From NCBI RefSeq assembly GCF_000443995.1, contig NZ_AUMC01000003.1, forward strand, positions 682,001-746,000: a stretch of 64,000 nt of DNA, read 5' to 3'. The position numbers were made by a program, and so were the translations under genes. This DNA is from Bacteriovorax sp. BAL6_X. Its GTDB lineage: Bacteria; Bdellovibrionota; Bacteriovoracia; Bacteriovoracales; Bacteriovoracaceae. Positions 36,185 to 43,403 of this stretch are shown one piece after another. Position 1 is the stretch's first letter, and each line of letters starts with the position of its first letter. Under the pieces are notes generated by a model, which was given only the letters and a program-made list of their open reading frames with translations, ran no database searches and had not been told where the DNA came from.

Positions 36185-36358
36185 ATGGCCAAGTTTAAAC
36201 CCAAGAAAGAAAGTAGTGAGGATGTTGCTGTAACTTTGAGATTACCTAAAGAGTTACATTCTGTTTTAAAAGCTTATGCCGAGAATGAGGAGCTTAGCCT
36301 TAATAAAATGATTGTACAGATGATAGAGCATTGTCTAGAAGAAGCTAATCAACTGTAG
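36185..36358 (+). CDS. Small ribbon-helix-helix protein
   Basis: A 57-residue protein with an Arc/CopG-like pattern: a beta-strand segment SSEDVAVTLRLPKELHSVLKAYA followed by two helices (NEELSLNKMIVQMIEHCLEEA). GAGGAGAGAGT precedes the ATG. It is the only rightward gene in this part of the element, divergent from the serine recombinase, and its end overlaps the convergent gene by 14 bases. Its size and fold suggest a DNA-binding repressor or antitoxin without a clear toxin partner. Confidence 0.75.
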   Translation: MAKFKPKKESSEDVAVTLRLPKELHSVLKAYAENEELSLNKMIVQMIEHCLEEANQL

Positions 36359-36968
36359 GCCTCATTGTAAAGTCGAGACTATTGAAGTCTTTTCTTACGA
36401 TTCTACTTCTATAGCTTGGAAGTATTTTCTCTTCTAGGTTTTCTTTTGCTTCAAAGTATTTCTTTTGTTCCATTTCTCTTTTGTGCCAATATAGGTGAGC
36501 AAAGCCTAACTCATCTTGATAAGTGAATCTACTCCTAGATTGATAATTCTTTCTTTTGGATAAGTATGTAAAATTTAAAAGTTTAGAGGGGAGAAAATTA
36601 AACTTAAATGGCTCTAAAAATAGCTTTCTACTAAATATCCCATTAGTATTGAAAAGAAGTGAGCCATCTTTTTGAATTTCAATGAGTATTTCTGTTTCAG
36701 GGCCATTCTCAAAAAAAAGCATTTCATCTAATTGAATGACTCTTTGTGGGACTCTTAATTTAATTCTTACCTGATTATTTCTCCAATCTCTCAGATATAC
36801 CTCAAGAAGGAGTCTCTTCTCTGGGTAGATTAATGCTTCTCTCTGCTTCGACTCTATCAGTTCTCCCTCTGTATATAGATTATAGTCATTAAAAATACGG
36901 GTATATTCAAACTCTCTTATATCTAATTCAAGCATTGATTCTCTCATGAGCTTGTAGCTTTTACTCAT
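36345..36968 (-). CDS. Hypothetical element protein
   Basis: A 207-residue protein, not recognised. Soluble, mixed beta and charged helical content; contains VRIKLRVPQRVIQLDEMLFF and repeated aromatic-rich stretches, and a basic ERKNYQSRSRFTYQ-like region. The ATG at 36968 has AAGGAG 7 bases upstream and overlaps the preceding stop by 8 bases; the ATG at 37001 would overlap by 41. Last of a three-gene translationally coupled set (37940 to 36345). Confidence 0.65.
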   Translation of the reverse strand: MSKSYKLMRESMLELDIREFEYTRIFNDYNLYTEGELIESKQREALIYPEKRLLLEVYLRDWRNNQVRIKLRVPQRVIQLDEMLFFENGPETEILIEIQKDGSLLFNTNGIFSRKLFLEPFKFNFLPSKLLNFTYLSKRKNYQSRSRFTYQDELGFAHLYWHKREMEQKKYFEAKENLEEKILPSYRSRIVRKDFNSLDFTMRPTVD

Positions 36969-37530
36969 TGAAGTACTCCTTGAAGAAATGTTCACTTTCA
37001 AATGGAGAAATCAGTTTTTGGAAAAGACCTGTCTTATCGTATTGAATTTTGGATTCTACTTCACCAAATACACCACAGACTAACATTTGCTGTACAAACT
37101 CTGGTTGAGAATTACTTTTATGTTTATCAAAAGACTTCATTATATTGGGCATTTCCACACCGTGAAGTTCTTTATAGGAGCATCTTAATATCTCTTCCTT
37201 TAATCGTAGTAATTTCATGCTTTCCTGTGCTTTAAGAATGCTATTTTCAAGAGAGGGGATAAGTAATTCTCTTAAATACTGTAGTCCTTTTTCACAATCA
37301 CTTAGCGTCGAGATTCGTAGTCCTCGTGTAATGCGAGGAGCTAGCCACTTCTTACTTTTGTCCGTGATAAACTCTAGTTCCTCATAAAGGGAAGTTTTTG
37401 TTAAGTTTGAAATGATAGATGCAACTTGTATCGTGAAATAGTCTTCCCAGTTTTTAAAGTGTTCTATGGGAAGTTCGTGGGTCTTTCTTTGCTTAGCTCG
37501 CTTTCGAGTGCAGACGCTTGCATCCGTCAA
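36961..37530 (-). CDS. Hypothetical element protein
   Basis: A 189-residue soluble helical protein, not recognised. The start is TTG and overlaps the upstream stop (TTGA). It includes Leu-rich helical stretches (SLYEELEFITDKSKKWL and SMKLLRLKEEILRCSY) and a Cys-containing VCGVFGEVESK segment. Coupled to its neighbours on both sides, which suggests one complex or pathway. Confidence 0.6.
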   Translation of the reverse strand: MTDASVCTRKRAKQRKTHELPIEHFKNWEDYFTIQVASIISNLTKTSLYEELEFITDKSKKWLAPRITRGLRISTLSDCEKGLQYLRELLIPSLENSILKAQESMKLLRLKEEILRCSYKELHGVEMPNIMKSFDKHKSNSQPEFVQQMLVCGVFGEVESKIQYDKTGLFQKLISPFESEHFFKEYFNE

Positions 37531-37940
37531 ATCTTACTCAAATCTATGAAATAGGATTTAAAAGTGAGCTGTGTCTCCCTGTCTGGGATTGGCTTTCTCG
37601 GTGGGCTTATAGGTTTAGGTGGTCTTGTCGAAGTTGCAGGGTCTTTAGTTACTCTCTTTTTTTTGAGTCTCTTAGATGGATTAAGAGTGAATACTATATC
37701 GCCATTTGTCCGATATACGCCGTCTCCATCAATCTTACCGACCCAAACCTTATCTTCCCAACGCCAAATATTGTTCTTCTTGACGTACATGATAGGATTC
37801 ATTTCTTCGTCAAAGATATTTTCCCCAATAAACCATCCCGCAAAGAATCCATTCTTATCGAAGAGAGAAACGTGCTTTTGGTTCTCCATCATTATCTTGT
37901 GTATTGAATTGTTAATCTTGTCTAGATATGGCTTATTCAT
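37527..37940 (-). CDS. Beta-flower-like repeat protein with Pro-rich tail
   Basis: A 137-residue protein. Residues about 22-85 show four similar short beta units of the form D-x-x-G-x-x-x-x-W/Y-hydrophobic (VSLFDKNGFFAGWF, NIFDEEMNPIMYV, WRWEDKVWVGKI, GVYRTNGDIVF), which recalls the 4-fold beta-flower fold. A Pro/Arg-rich segment (RPPKPISPPRKPIPDRE) and hydrophobic end follow. Family assignment is by eye. First gene of the three-gene coupled set; function unknown. Confidence 0.6.
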   Translation of the reverse strand: MNKPYLDKINNSIHKIMMENQKHVSLFDKNGFFAGWFIGENIFDEEMNPIMYVKKNNIWRWEDKVWVGKIDGDGVYRTNGDIVFTLNPSKRLKKKRVTKDPATSTRPPKPISPPRKPIPDRETQLTFKSYFIDLSKI

Positions 37941-37988
37941 ACTACTATTTTATCAGTAGAAACTAATGATGTGAGCACATTTTGTATT

Positions 37989-39059
37989 TTAACTGGAAAC
38001 TTTTTGTTCTACCTTTATACAAGTAAAGTCATCTTCATTAAAGAAAACATAGTTTACACCATCTCCTAAAGAGCTTTTGAACATTAATCCGTCATATTTA
38101 TTATGCTTAATTCTTTCACTTATATATTGAGTTGGTAGGTAATCAAAATATGGGTCGTGAGAATTTGTCTTACTAGACATCTCTTGAATGTACATCTTTA
38201 AGATTTCGAGGTCTTGTATATACGACTTCAGTTCTGGGCCTAGAGCAAATGGAGATGTGATGTAGTAATTACTCAGGTCAACTACTACTTTTGGTTCCTT
38301 TAAAGAAAATTCTCCTATGGAATATGTTTCGCCAGTTTTAATTTTGATTTCTTTTTCACAGATAGAGGTATTAGACCCCAAGTAGAAATAGGAAATACCC
38401 TTAGGATTTGCTCTACCCACAGAAGCGAACTTACAAGGAGGTGGCCCCATTTCATTTTTATTAAGTACTTTGTCAGAAGGTCTTGCTCGGTAGAAGACTG
38501 TATCAATACTAACAGTTCTTTTTCTTGTTTGAAATATTTTATCTAGATTATCTAATTGAATTTGGTTATCTGGAAAAAAACGATTTGAGTGCTTTAGTTC
38601 TTCTTTAAAGGATTCCCAGAAATCATACTCCATTTGACTATCTTCATCATGGATAAAACAATTATCAAATCTATAACATGGGTCTTCTGATAATGACTTT
38701 AGTTGCCAATTTTTCTCAATATTTGGGAATGCTCCAATAATTATATCTGTAATCATTCTATAATTATCTGAGTGGTAATAGTCATCGAATACACCAAAAT
38801 CCTCTTGAATAAGTTCTGAAACGTGGGGGCCTTCATCTTCATGGCTTCCTCCTTCAAATAGTGATGAAGCCGAATATCTATCATAGGGAATATACAGCCC
38901 TAGCAATGGTTCAAATAAGGAAGTTAAATCACTGACCTCTATGCATTCTTCAGACTCTTCTTCTCCAATTTCACACTTTCCAGTCTTTAATTTAGCTTGA
39001 AGGTTTTCTAGTAAGTATGAGTCTTGGAAATATTTAATATCTATATATGTTTTTGTCAT
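37989..39059 (-). CDS. RES-domain protein with N-terminal HEPN/RES-like region
   Basis: A 356-residue protein. The C-terminal half is a RES domain: FYRARPSDKVLNKNEMGPPP, GRANPKGISYFYLGSNTSICEKEI and YISERIKHNKYDGLMFKSS match the Arg-Glu-Ser pattern of NAD+-degrading RES toxins. The N-terminal 175 residues resemble the HEPN-RES N-terminal region (SSLFEPLLGLYIPYD and VSELIQEDFGVFDD). RES toxins usually pair with an Xre antitoxin; no such gene is adjacent, so it may be activity-gated by its own N-terminal domain. Divergent from the channel operon 89 bases away, so possibly part of the same defence module. GAGG precedes the ATG. Confidence 0.8.
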   Translation of the reverse strand: MTKTYIDIKYFQDSYLLENLQAKLKTGKCEIGEEESEECIEVSDLTSLFEPLLGLYIPYDRYSASSLFEGGSHEDEGPHVSELIQEDFGVFDDYYHSDNYRMITDIIIGAFPNIEKNWQLKSLSEDPCYRFDNCFIHDEDSQMEYDFWESFKEELKHSNRFFPDNQIQLDNLDKIFQTRKRTVSIDTVFYRARPSDKVLNKNEMGPPPCKFASVGRANPKGISYFYLGSNTSICEKEIKIKTGETYSIGEFSLKEPKVVVDLSNYYITSPFALGPELKSYIQDLEILKMYIQEMSSKTNSHDPYFDYLPTQYISERIKHNKYDGLMFKSSLGDGVNYVFFNEDDFTCIKVEQKVSS

Positions 39060-39148
39060 AAATTAGACCTCGTTTGTTCATTAGGGTTAAATAATTCTAG
39101 TTTTTATGATATACCCAGTCAAAAACAATTAGTATGAAGGTCAATAGA

Positions 39149-40603
39149 ATGAAAAAGCTTGGTCGCTTTATAGAAGAACATGAAATATTTTTGAACTTTA
39201 AGTTTTATTTATTTCTTATCCCTTTAATAATACTTGGATTCACCTTTATTTTTATGAAGATGAATGAAAGTTTTGTAGTGAATTATACTGTAGGCAGTTC
39301 ATTTGAGCAGAATGCAGTAGAAGAGTTTTTTGATGACTTTTGTAAAGAAAACTCGAAACTTTATATTTTAGAAAGGTCGTTGAATAAGTGTAAGTTTTCT
39401 TTTGCCCCACCTGTATCTTTCTCTTCGTATAAAGATAAGCCCAACTACGTTATTGAGGAAATTTCTATTTCGTATAATCGTTTTGAAGAAAATATATTAA
39501 AGTTATCATATTCAGTTAATTATTCACAGCATACAAATGAGAAGAAGGAAGACTCTGGAGTATTAGAGTTTAGATTTGAGAATTATAATAAAGACCATAT
39601 TGAAAGATATATCCTCTTTAAGGCTGTTCCACACGTTTCTTACCCTAAGGGAAATCCTCTTTTTAAAATTGAACCAAAAAATGGTAGTCAAACTCAAGTT
39701 GCAGGGCCACACAAAGCGTTGGATTTTCTTTCTTTGGGTGTGATGAATATTAAGAAAACTGGTGGCTCAATTACTTCAGGTAAAGATTGGAGTTACTTTC
39801 ATTTAAAGCCAAGTAACTCATTGACAAATATTTACATGTCCTTAGTCGAGGGGAAACCTATTCTAAATAAGGTTAGTAATTTGTTCCCACTGTTTATTTA
39901 TTATAGTGGTATTACTTTTATGACGGTTGGATATGGGGATGTTACACCTGTAACAAATATAGCTAGAATCTTAGCTGTATTTGAGTCCTTTTTAGGGATT
40001 GTTTTTATGGGACTTTTATCAGGTAGTTTCTTTGCTCATGTTGTTAACTTATTTACTAAGCCGTGGAAGCAGTTTGAGAAACATTTAACGAAGCATGATG
40101 ATTGGACTAGGTCAGAGGACCCTGAAACTGGTGTTGAAAGTTATTATTATATTCCTAATCCTGAATTTAAAATAATCGTTGGAAATAACTCTGTTAGTTA
40201 CAATGAGCCATGGTCTCAAAATTTTACCGATAGAGATTCAAGAGCTTCTACCTATAGTTTAAAGTATAAGGATACTATTTTATATAACTTTAGGTTTGTT
40301 TACTGTGATGGTGCTCGTGGTATTCATATTCAACCTGAACAAAAGGTAATGTATGAAGGAAATGCGTATAGTTTACCTTTTAATCGTTATTATTACATGA
40401 TTAGAAATTCATTTAAAGATAAACTCAACAAGTTAATACAGTCAAAGTCTATATCCGAGTTAAGGTTTCAAATTAATTACTTCGATAGTGAAGAGGATGC
40501 ATTAATGAAAATTGAAGAATCTTTTAGTGGCAATGATGAAACTCTTACTTGTTATAGGATAGAAGTTTCTGGTGGAGAATATACTCTTATAAATCGTTTG
40601 TAA
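39149..40603 (+). CDS. K+-channel-like membrane protein with large external domain
   Basis: A 484-489-residue protein. TM1 is near residues 18-37 (FYLFLIPLIILGFTFIFMK). A roughly 205-residue domain follows, then a pore helix and the K+ selectivity filter TVGYGD (about 259-264), and TM2 (IARILAVFESFLGIVFMGLLSGSFFAHVV). The C-terminal 170 residues are soluble and beta-rich. Two-helix pore proteins normally have a short turret, so the 205-residue insertion, on the outside by topology, is unusual. The in-frame ATG at 39134 lacks an SD; 39149 has AAGGT. First of three genes followed by two HEPN-motif proteins, hence a candidate membrane effector or sensor. Confidence 0.85.
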   Translation: MKKLGRFIEEHEIFLNFKFYLFLIPLIILGFTFIFMKMNESFVVNYTVGSSFEQNAVEEFFDDFCKENSKLYILERSLNKCKFSFAPPVSFSSYKDKPNYVIEEISISYNRFEENILKLSYSVNYSQHTNEKKEDSGVLEFRFENYNKDHIERYILFKAVPHVSYPKGNPLFKIEPKNGSQTQVAGPHKALDFLSLGVMNIKKTGGSITSGKDWSYFHLKPSNSLTNIYMSLVEGKPILNKVSNLFPLFIYYSGITFMTVGYGDVTPVTNIARILAVFESFLGIVFMGLLSGSFFAHVVNLFTKPWKQFEKHLTKHDDWTRSEDPETGVESYYYIPNPEFKIIVGNNSVSYNEPWSQNFTDRDSRASTYSLKYKDTILYNFRFVYCDGARGIHIQPEQKVMYEGNAYSLPFNRYYYMIRNSFKDKLNKLIQSKSISELRFQINYFDSEEDALMKIEESFSGNDETLTCYRIEVSGGEYTLINRL

Positions 40604-40619
40604 GTATAGTTAATCGTCT

Positions 40620-41603
40620 ATGAATATATCATATTTCAAAACTCAAAACATAAAGACAACACCGAATAAAGTAACTCGAGAGTTAGCCAAATATATAATT
40701 AATACTTCATTGAATCAAAATTATAGTATTGGAAAGCTAAAAAAGTTAGGTACCCAAAGCTTTACTTGGCAAGGTAAGAATGGGACTCAATCGGGTCAAG
40801 TAGAATATAGATTCCTGTTAAATCATCTTCATTCAAGAAGAAGTCTTGATAATAAAAAATTTAATTTTCCACATGGGACTAATTACATTGATACTGGTGT
40901 TGAAATGTCTATGCCTCAGCCAATCAATGCATCAGATGGTTCAGTGAAAATAGGCTTACCTCTTTCTGAATTAGGAAAGACGTTTCCTATCTCACCTGTG
41001 CTAAATAGGGAAGGACTAGCAAGCTCAAACTTAGTAAATACAGTCTGTAAGAACATTGTATTTCTCTATAAACAGCTTGCTGTGAATAGCCATGATGCTG
41101 TGAAGATAAATAGCCAGTGGTTTCTTAATTTTAGAATGTTAATTAATGAGCTAGTATCCGTTGTTGATATGACTTTGAATAAAATGTATTTGCTTGCAGA
41201 GTATGGACAAGTCCCAAACTGGAAATTTGATAAGAGTGTTCTTGGCGAAAGGCATGGAAGAAGATTTGATGATAAATTGAAGTGGGTTTATCAAATTACT
41301 GGAGTGCATTTACCTCAATTTAAAAATGAATTAGATTCTTTAAAAATTGTGAAAGGCCTTCGTAATCACCTAAGTCATTTTGACCCACCTTGTTTATCAA
41401 TCTCAGTGGAGGAGCTTGTAAAGTATGCGAATTATACTAGAGATATTGGACTTGTTATGTGGAATCTTAGGAGGATTTCTAATTTTAAACTTTCAGAACC
41501 TCTTATTGAAATGATACTTCTTCAGAATTACGACTTTAATTCTCCATATGCCAGACCAATTGATTCTAATCCAGATTGTTATGATACGAGTAAATGGCCA
41601 TGA
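40620..41603 (+). CDS. HEPN-motif protein 1
   Basis: A 327-residue soluble protein. Near the C-terminal third a helical segment LDSLKIVKGLRNHLSHFDPP contains Arg248-x4-His253, the RNase motif of HEPN domains, preceded by helices (FRMLINELVSVVDMTLNKMYLLA). The N-terminal 160 residues are not recognised. It lies 17 bases after the channel gene and overlaps the next gene. RNA cleavage is inferred from the motif only. Confidence 0.65.
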   Translation: MNISYFKTQNIKTTPNKVTRELAKYIINTSLNQNYSIGKLKKLGTQSFTWQGKNGTQSGQVEYRFLLNHLHSRRSLDNKKFNFPHGTNYIDTGVEMSMPQPINASDGSVKIGLPLSELGKTFPISPVLNREGLASSNLVNTVCKNIVFLYKQLAVNSHDAVKINSQWFLNFRMLINELVSVVDMTLNKMYLLAEYGQVPNWKFDKSVLGERHGRRFDDKLKWVYQITGVHLPQFKNELDSLKIVKGLRNHLSHFDPPCLSISVEELVKYANYTRDIGLVMWNLRRISNFKLSEPLIEMILLQNYDFNSPYARPIDSNPDCYDTSKWP

Positions 41604-42595
41604 GTAAAGCTAAGCTAAATGAGTTCTATAGTAGCTATAGGCGATATAGTGAACATCATATTTCAGAGAAACAGCTTAATAAGCTTGTTCCTTGTTTGAA
41701 AAGGTGTGTTTCTTCATTATCTGAAAGAGATAATTCAGAAATACTTGAAGTTAGAGAGATTTATACAAAGCCTCTAATTGAATATTGTGGTGATAATTCA
41801 TTTCTCGGCCTATATAATTGGGGGGGAGATGACAAGAGCTTTGTTATCGGTGTTAAAGGACCATTCTGGAAAAGAGGATGGAGAAAAGTAATAAATAATG
41901 AGGAGCTGTATGACCACGTCTCATGGTTCTTTCACTTTGCTAATCAATATGTAACTAGAGGTCGAGCTATTGAACCTCTTGGGGCACTGTCCTTAACTTT
42001 TGATGAAACTTTTGAATATATCGGAAGTCCTAGGATATCAGAAAGGTCTTTTTTAAACTCAATACCACTTAATTTTCCTTGTGATTTTGATAATGATAAA
42101 TATACCATTTTTGACAACTGGATTAATAAGATAAACGGGATGGACCCTTTTATTCAGAGAGCATTATATTTCTATTTTCGCTTCATAGACTTAAGAAATC
42201 ACGGATACTTTGATGAGGCAATTACAGCTTTAGATAAAGTAATAGATATTGGGCATAAGTTTTTACTTGAACGTAAGGTTGAGTGTAGAAGAGATGATTT
42301 TGTTAAATTTTATTCTCTCGAAAAGGATATTCAGACTTGGGTGAATCAAATTTATGAAGTACGCTCCTTGTTTGGGGGACACCCAAGTAATACGAAGTGG
42401 TGGGATAGTGAAGAGCTTTATGGCGAATGGTTAGATGAATCTACTCCATTTATAAAGCAATTCTTATCTGCTATGTTTGATTATGAAAATAATAATAGAT
42501 TGATAGAGAAGAATCCTCTTCTGTGGTCAGAATGGTTTAAACAAAATTGTATGACAATTTATAACTCCGTTTGGTTTCATAAGCTTCCATTTTAG
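41600..42595 (+). CDS. HEPN-motif protein 2
   Basis: A 331-333-residue soluble protein. A C-terminal helical region has ALYFYFRFIDLRNHGYFDEAITALDKVIDIG and then QIYEVRSLFGGHPSNTKWW, where Arg255-x5-His261 resembles the HEPN (ApeA-like) Arg-x-x-x-x-x-His motif. N-terminal half unknown, Trp-rich. The ATG at 41600 gives an ATGA overlap with the upstream stop; the one at 41594 is also possible. It ends just before the arm-type repeats at the right end of the element. Functional call is inferred. Confidence 0.6.
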   Translation: MSKAKLNEFYSSYRRYSEHHISEKQLNKLVPCLKRCVSSLSERDNSEILEVREIYTKPLIEYCGDNSFLGLYNWGGDDKSFVIGVKGPFWKRGWRKVINNEELYDHVSWFFHFANQYVTRGRAIEPLGALSLTFDETFEYIGSPRISERSFLNSIPLNFPCDFDNDKYTIFDNWINKINGMDPFIQRALYFYFRFIDLRNHGYFDEAITALDKVIDIGHKFLLERKVECRRDDFVKFYSLEKDIQTWVNQIYEVRSLFGGHPSNTKWWDSEELYGEWLDESTPFIKQFLSAMFDYENNNRLIEKNPLLWSEWFKQNCMTIYNSVWFHKLPF

Positions 42596-42621
42596 TAATC
42601 AACGTAATCAGAGTAATCAGT
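42595..42621. repeat. Integrase arm-type repeats, right end
   Basis: Three tandem 9-mers GTAATCAAC, GTAATCAGA and GTAATCAGT run head to tail from 42595 to 42621, about 120 bases inside attR. The same 9-mer occurs three times near attL. Confidence 0.7.
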
Positions 42622-42740
42622 CGAATTAGGGAAAATCAGGAATATTCAGGAAAGAACAGGAAGTAAACGGAAACGTTGAAATACAGTCTATATCTTTAAC
42701 TTAATGATTTAATTGAAGTTCTTTTGGTATGCCATTTAAA

Positions 42741-42758
42741 CTCCGGGAGCTCCGGCAT
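42741..42758 (-). other. attR core with the original mutM start
   Basis: CTCCGGGAGCTCCGGCA repeats the attL core with one mismatch. On the minus strand it reads ATGCCGGAGCTCCCGGAG (Met-Pro-Glu-Leu-Pro-Glu) after AAGGAATAAAAT, a good ribosome site, then leaves the mutM frame. This is the displaced native start of mutM. Confidence 0.85.
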
Positions 42759-42810
42759 ATTTTATTCCTTTTTTTGTGTGAAGAGTAGCTTAACATTTTC
42801 GAAAATTTAT

Positions 42811-42876
42811 TTCGACTTTTTTATCTTTAGGTGCGGTTTAGGTTGAGGTCGTAAGGTGTTCATTTTGTTGTTGGGG
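42811..42876. repeat. 66-bp direct repeat, left copy
   Basis: Matches 49191-49256 with three mismatches at the same relative positions (offset 6380). Weaker similarity continues on both sides for about 100 bases, up to the ribosome sites of two unrelated genes. It contains TTATCTTTAGGTGCGGTTTA. The 42622-42992 gap holds only this repeat and attR. Confidence 0.85.
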
Positions 42877-42992
42877 CGGTTTGAGATGGTATGTATGTGG
42901 CTGGAATTGTTGGAGTTTTGGTGATGTGAGAGGGTTAAGTTTTGGGTGGTGAATGGCGATGGGGGATTATATTATTTTTCTCGGAGTTTAGT

Positions 42993-43289
42993 TTGTTTCG
43001 AAATTATATCGTATTCATTATTCTTATTTTTTCAATTGATGTCTTAGCACACTCTGGAAGAACAAACTCCTCAGGCTGTCATAACAATAGAAAGACTGGC
43101 CAGTATCATTGTCATAACTCAGGAACGTCTAGTTCTAGTCAGTATAAGAAGTCATACAAGAATTCTAATTTTAATAAAGTGAATAGTGCCTGTTGCAAAG
43201 TATGTCGTAAAGGTAAGGCGTGTGGGGATACTTGTATTTCTCGCTCGTATCAATGTTATCAGCCGAAGGGATGTGCTTGTGATGGGTAG
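42993..43289 (+). CDS. Small secreted Cys/His-rich protein
   Basis: A 98-residue protein with a signal peptide (FRNYIVFIILIFSIDVLA). The start of the mature part HSGRTNSSGCHNNRKTGQYHCHN matches a widespread Cys/His motif of small exported proteins of unknown function. The C-terminus has eight Cys (CCKVCRKGKACGDTCISRSYQCYQPKGCACDG), probably disulfide or metal bound. TTG at 42993 follows GGAG by 6 bases; longer in-frame starts lack it. Repeat P1 follows 7 bases after the stop. Confidence 0.7.
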   Translation: MFRNYIVFIILIFSIDVLAHSGRTNSSGCHNNRKTGQYHCHNSGTSSSSQYKKSYKNSNFNKVNSACCKVCRKGKACGDTCISRSYQCYQPKGCACDG

Positions 43290-43296
43290 TAAAATT

Positions 43297-43334
43297 GGTG
43301 CGTGTTTTTTATGTGTGGTCAACGAAAAAGCACC
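43297..43334. repeat. Palindromic repeat P1
   Basis: GGTGC (43297) and GCACC (43330-43334) with T/A-rich arms and the inner GGTCAACGAAAAAG match the family core, followed by CTGAACCAAGGTT. Degenerate copy. An out-of-frame 38-codon ORF (43282-43401) crosses it and stops 2 bases before qatB. Confidence 0.65.
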
Positions 43335-43403
43335 TGAACCAAGGTTTGAATCTAAATATGAGCTAAAGAAGATTGATATGGATTATTTTATAGAGGATTA
43401 ATT

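Larger units (their letters stand above)
29904..42757. mobile_element. 12.85-kb integrative element in the 5' end of mutM
   Basis: Bounded by a 17-bp direct repeat (one mismatch) and by GTAATCAGT-type repeats just inside each end. It carries a tyrosine integrase at the left end, an excisionase-like protein, a possible replication protein, XRE and ribbon-helix-helix regulators, a serine recombinase, a RES protein, and a channel-HEPN operon. No capsid, tail, relaxase or secretion genes are seen, so it is more like a phage satellite or integrative plasmid than a complete phage or ICE. Core and boundary placement is from sequence; mobility is inferred. Confidence 0.85.

Noticed and set aside
37518-37959. 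Two rightward ORFs of about 130 codons
   Set aside because: They are shadows of the beta-flower-like gene; the leftward frame has overlapping starts with its neighbours and a sensible composition.
43186-43401. 71-codon ORF overlapping the Cys/His protein
   Set aside because: It overlaps the real gene in another frame and crosses repeat P1; only its last 39 codons, after an ATG at 43282, could be translated, without a good SD.
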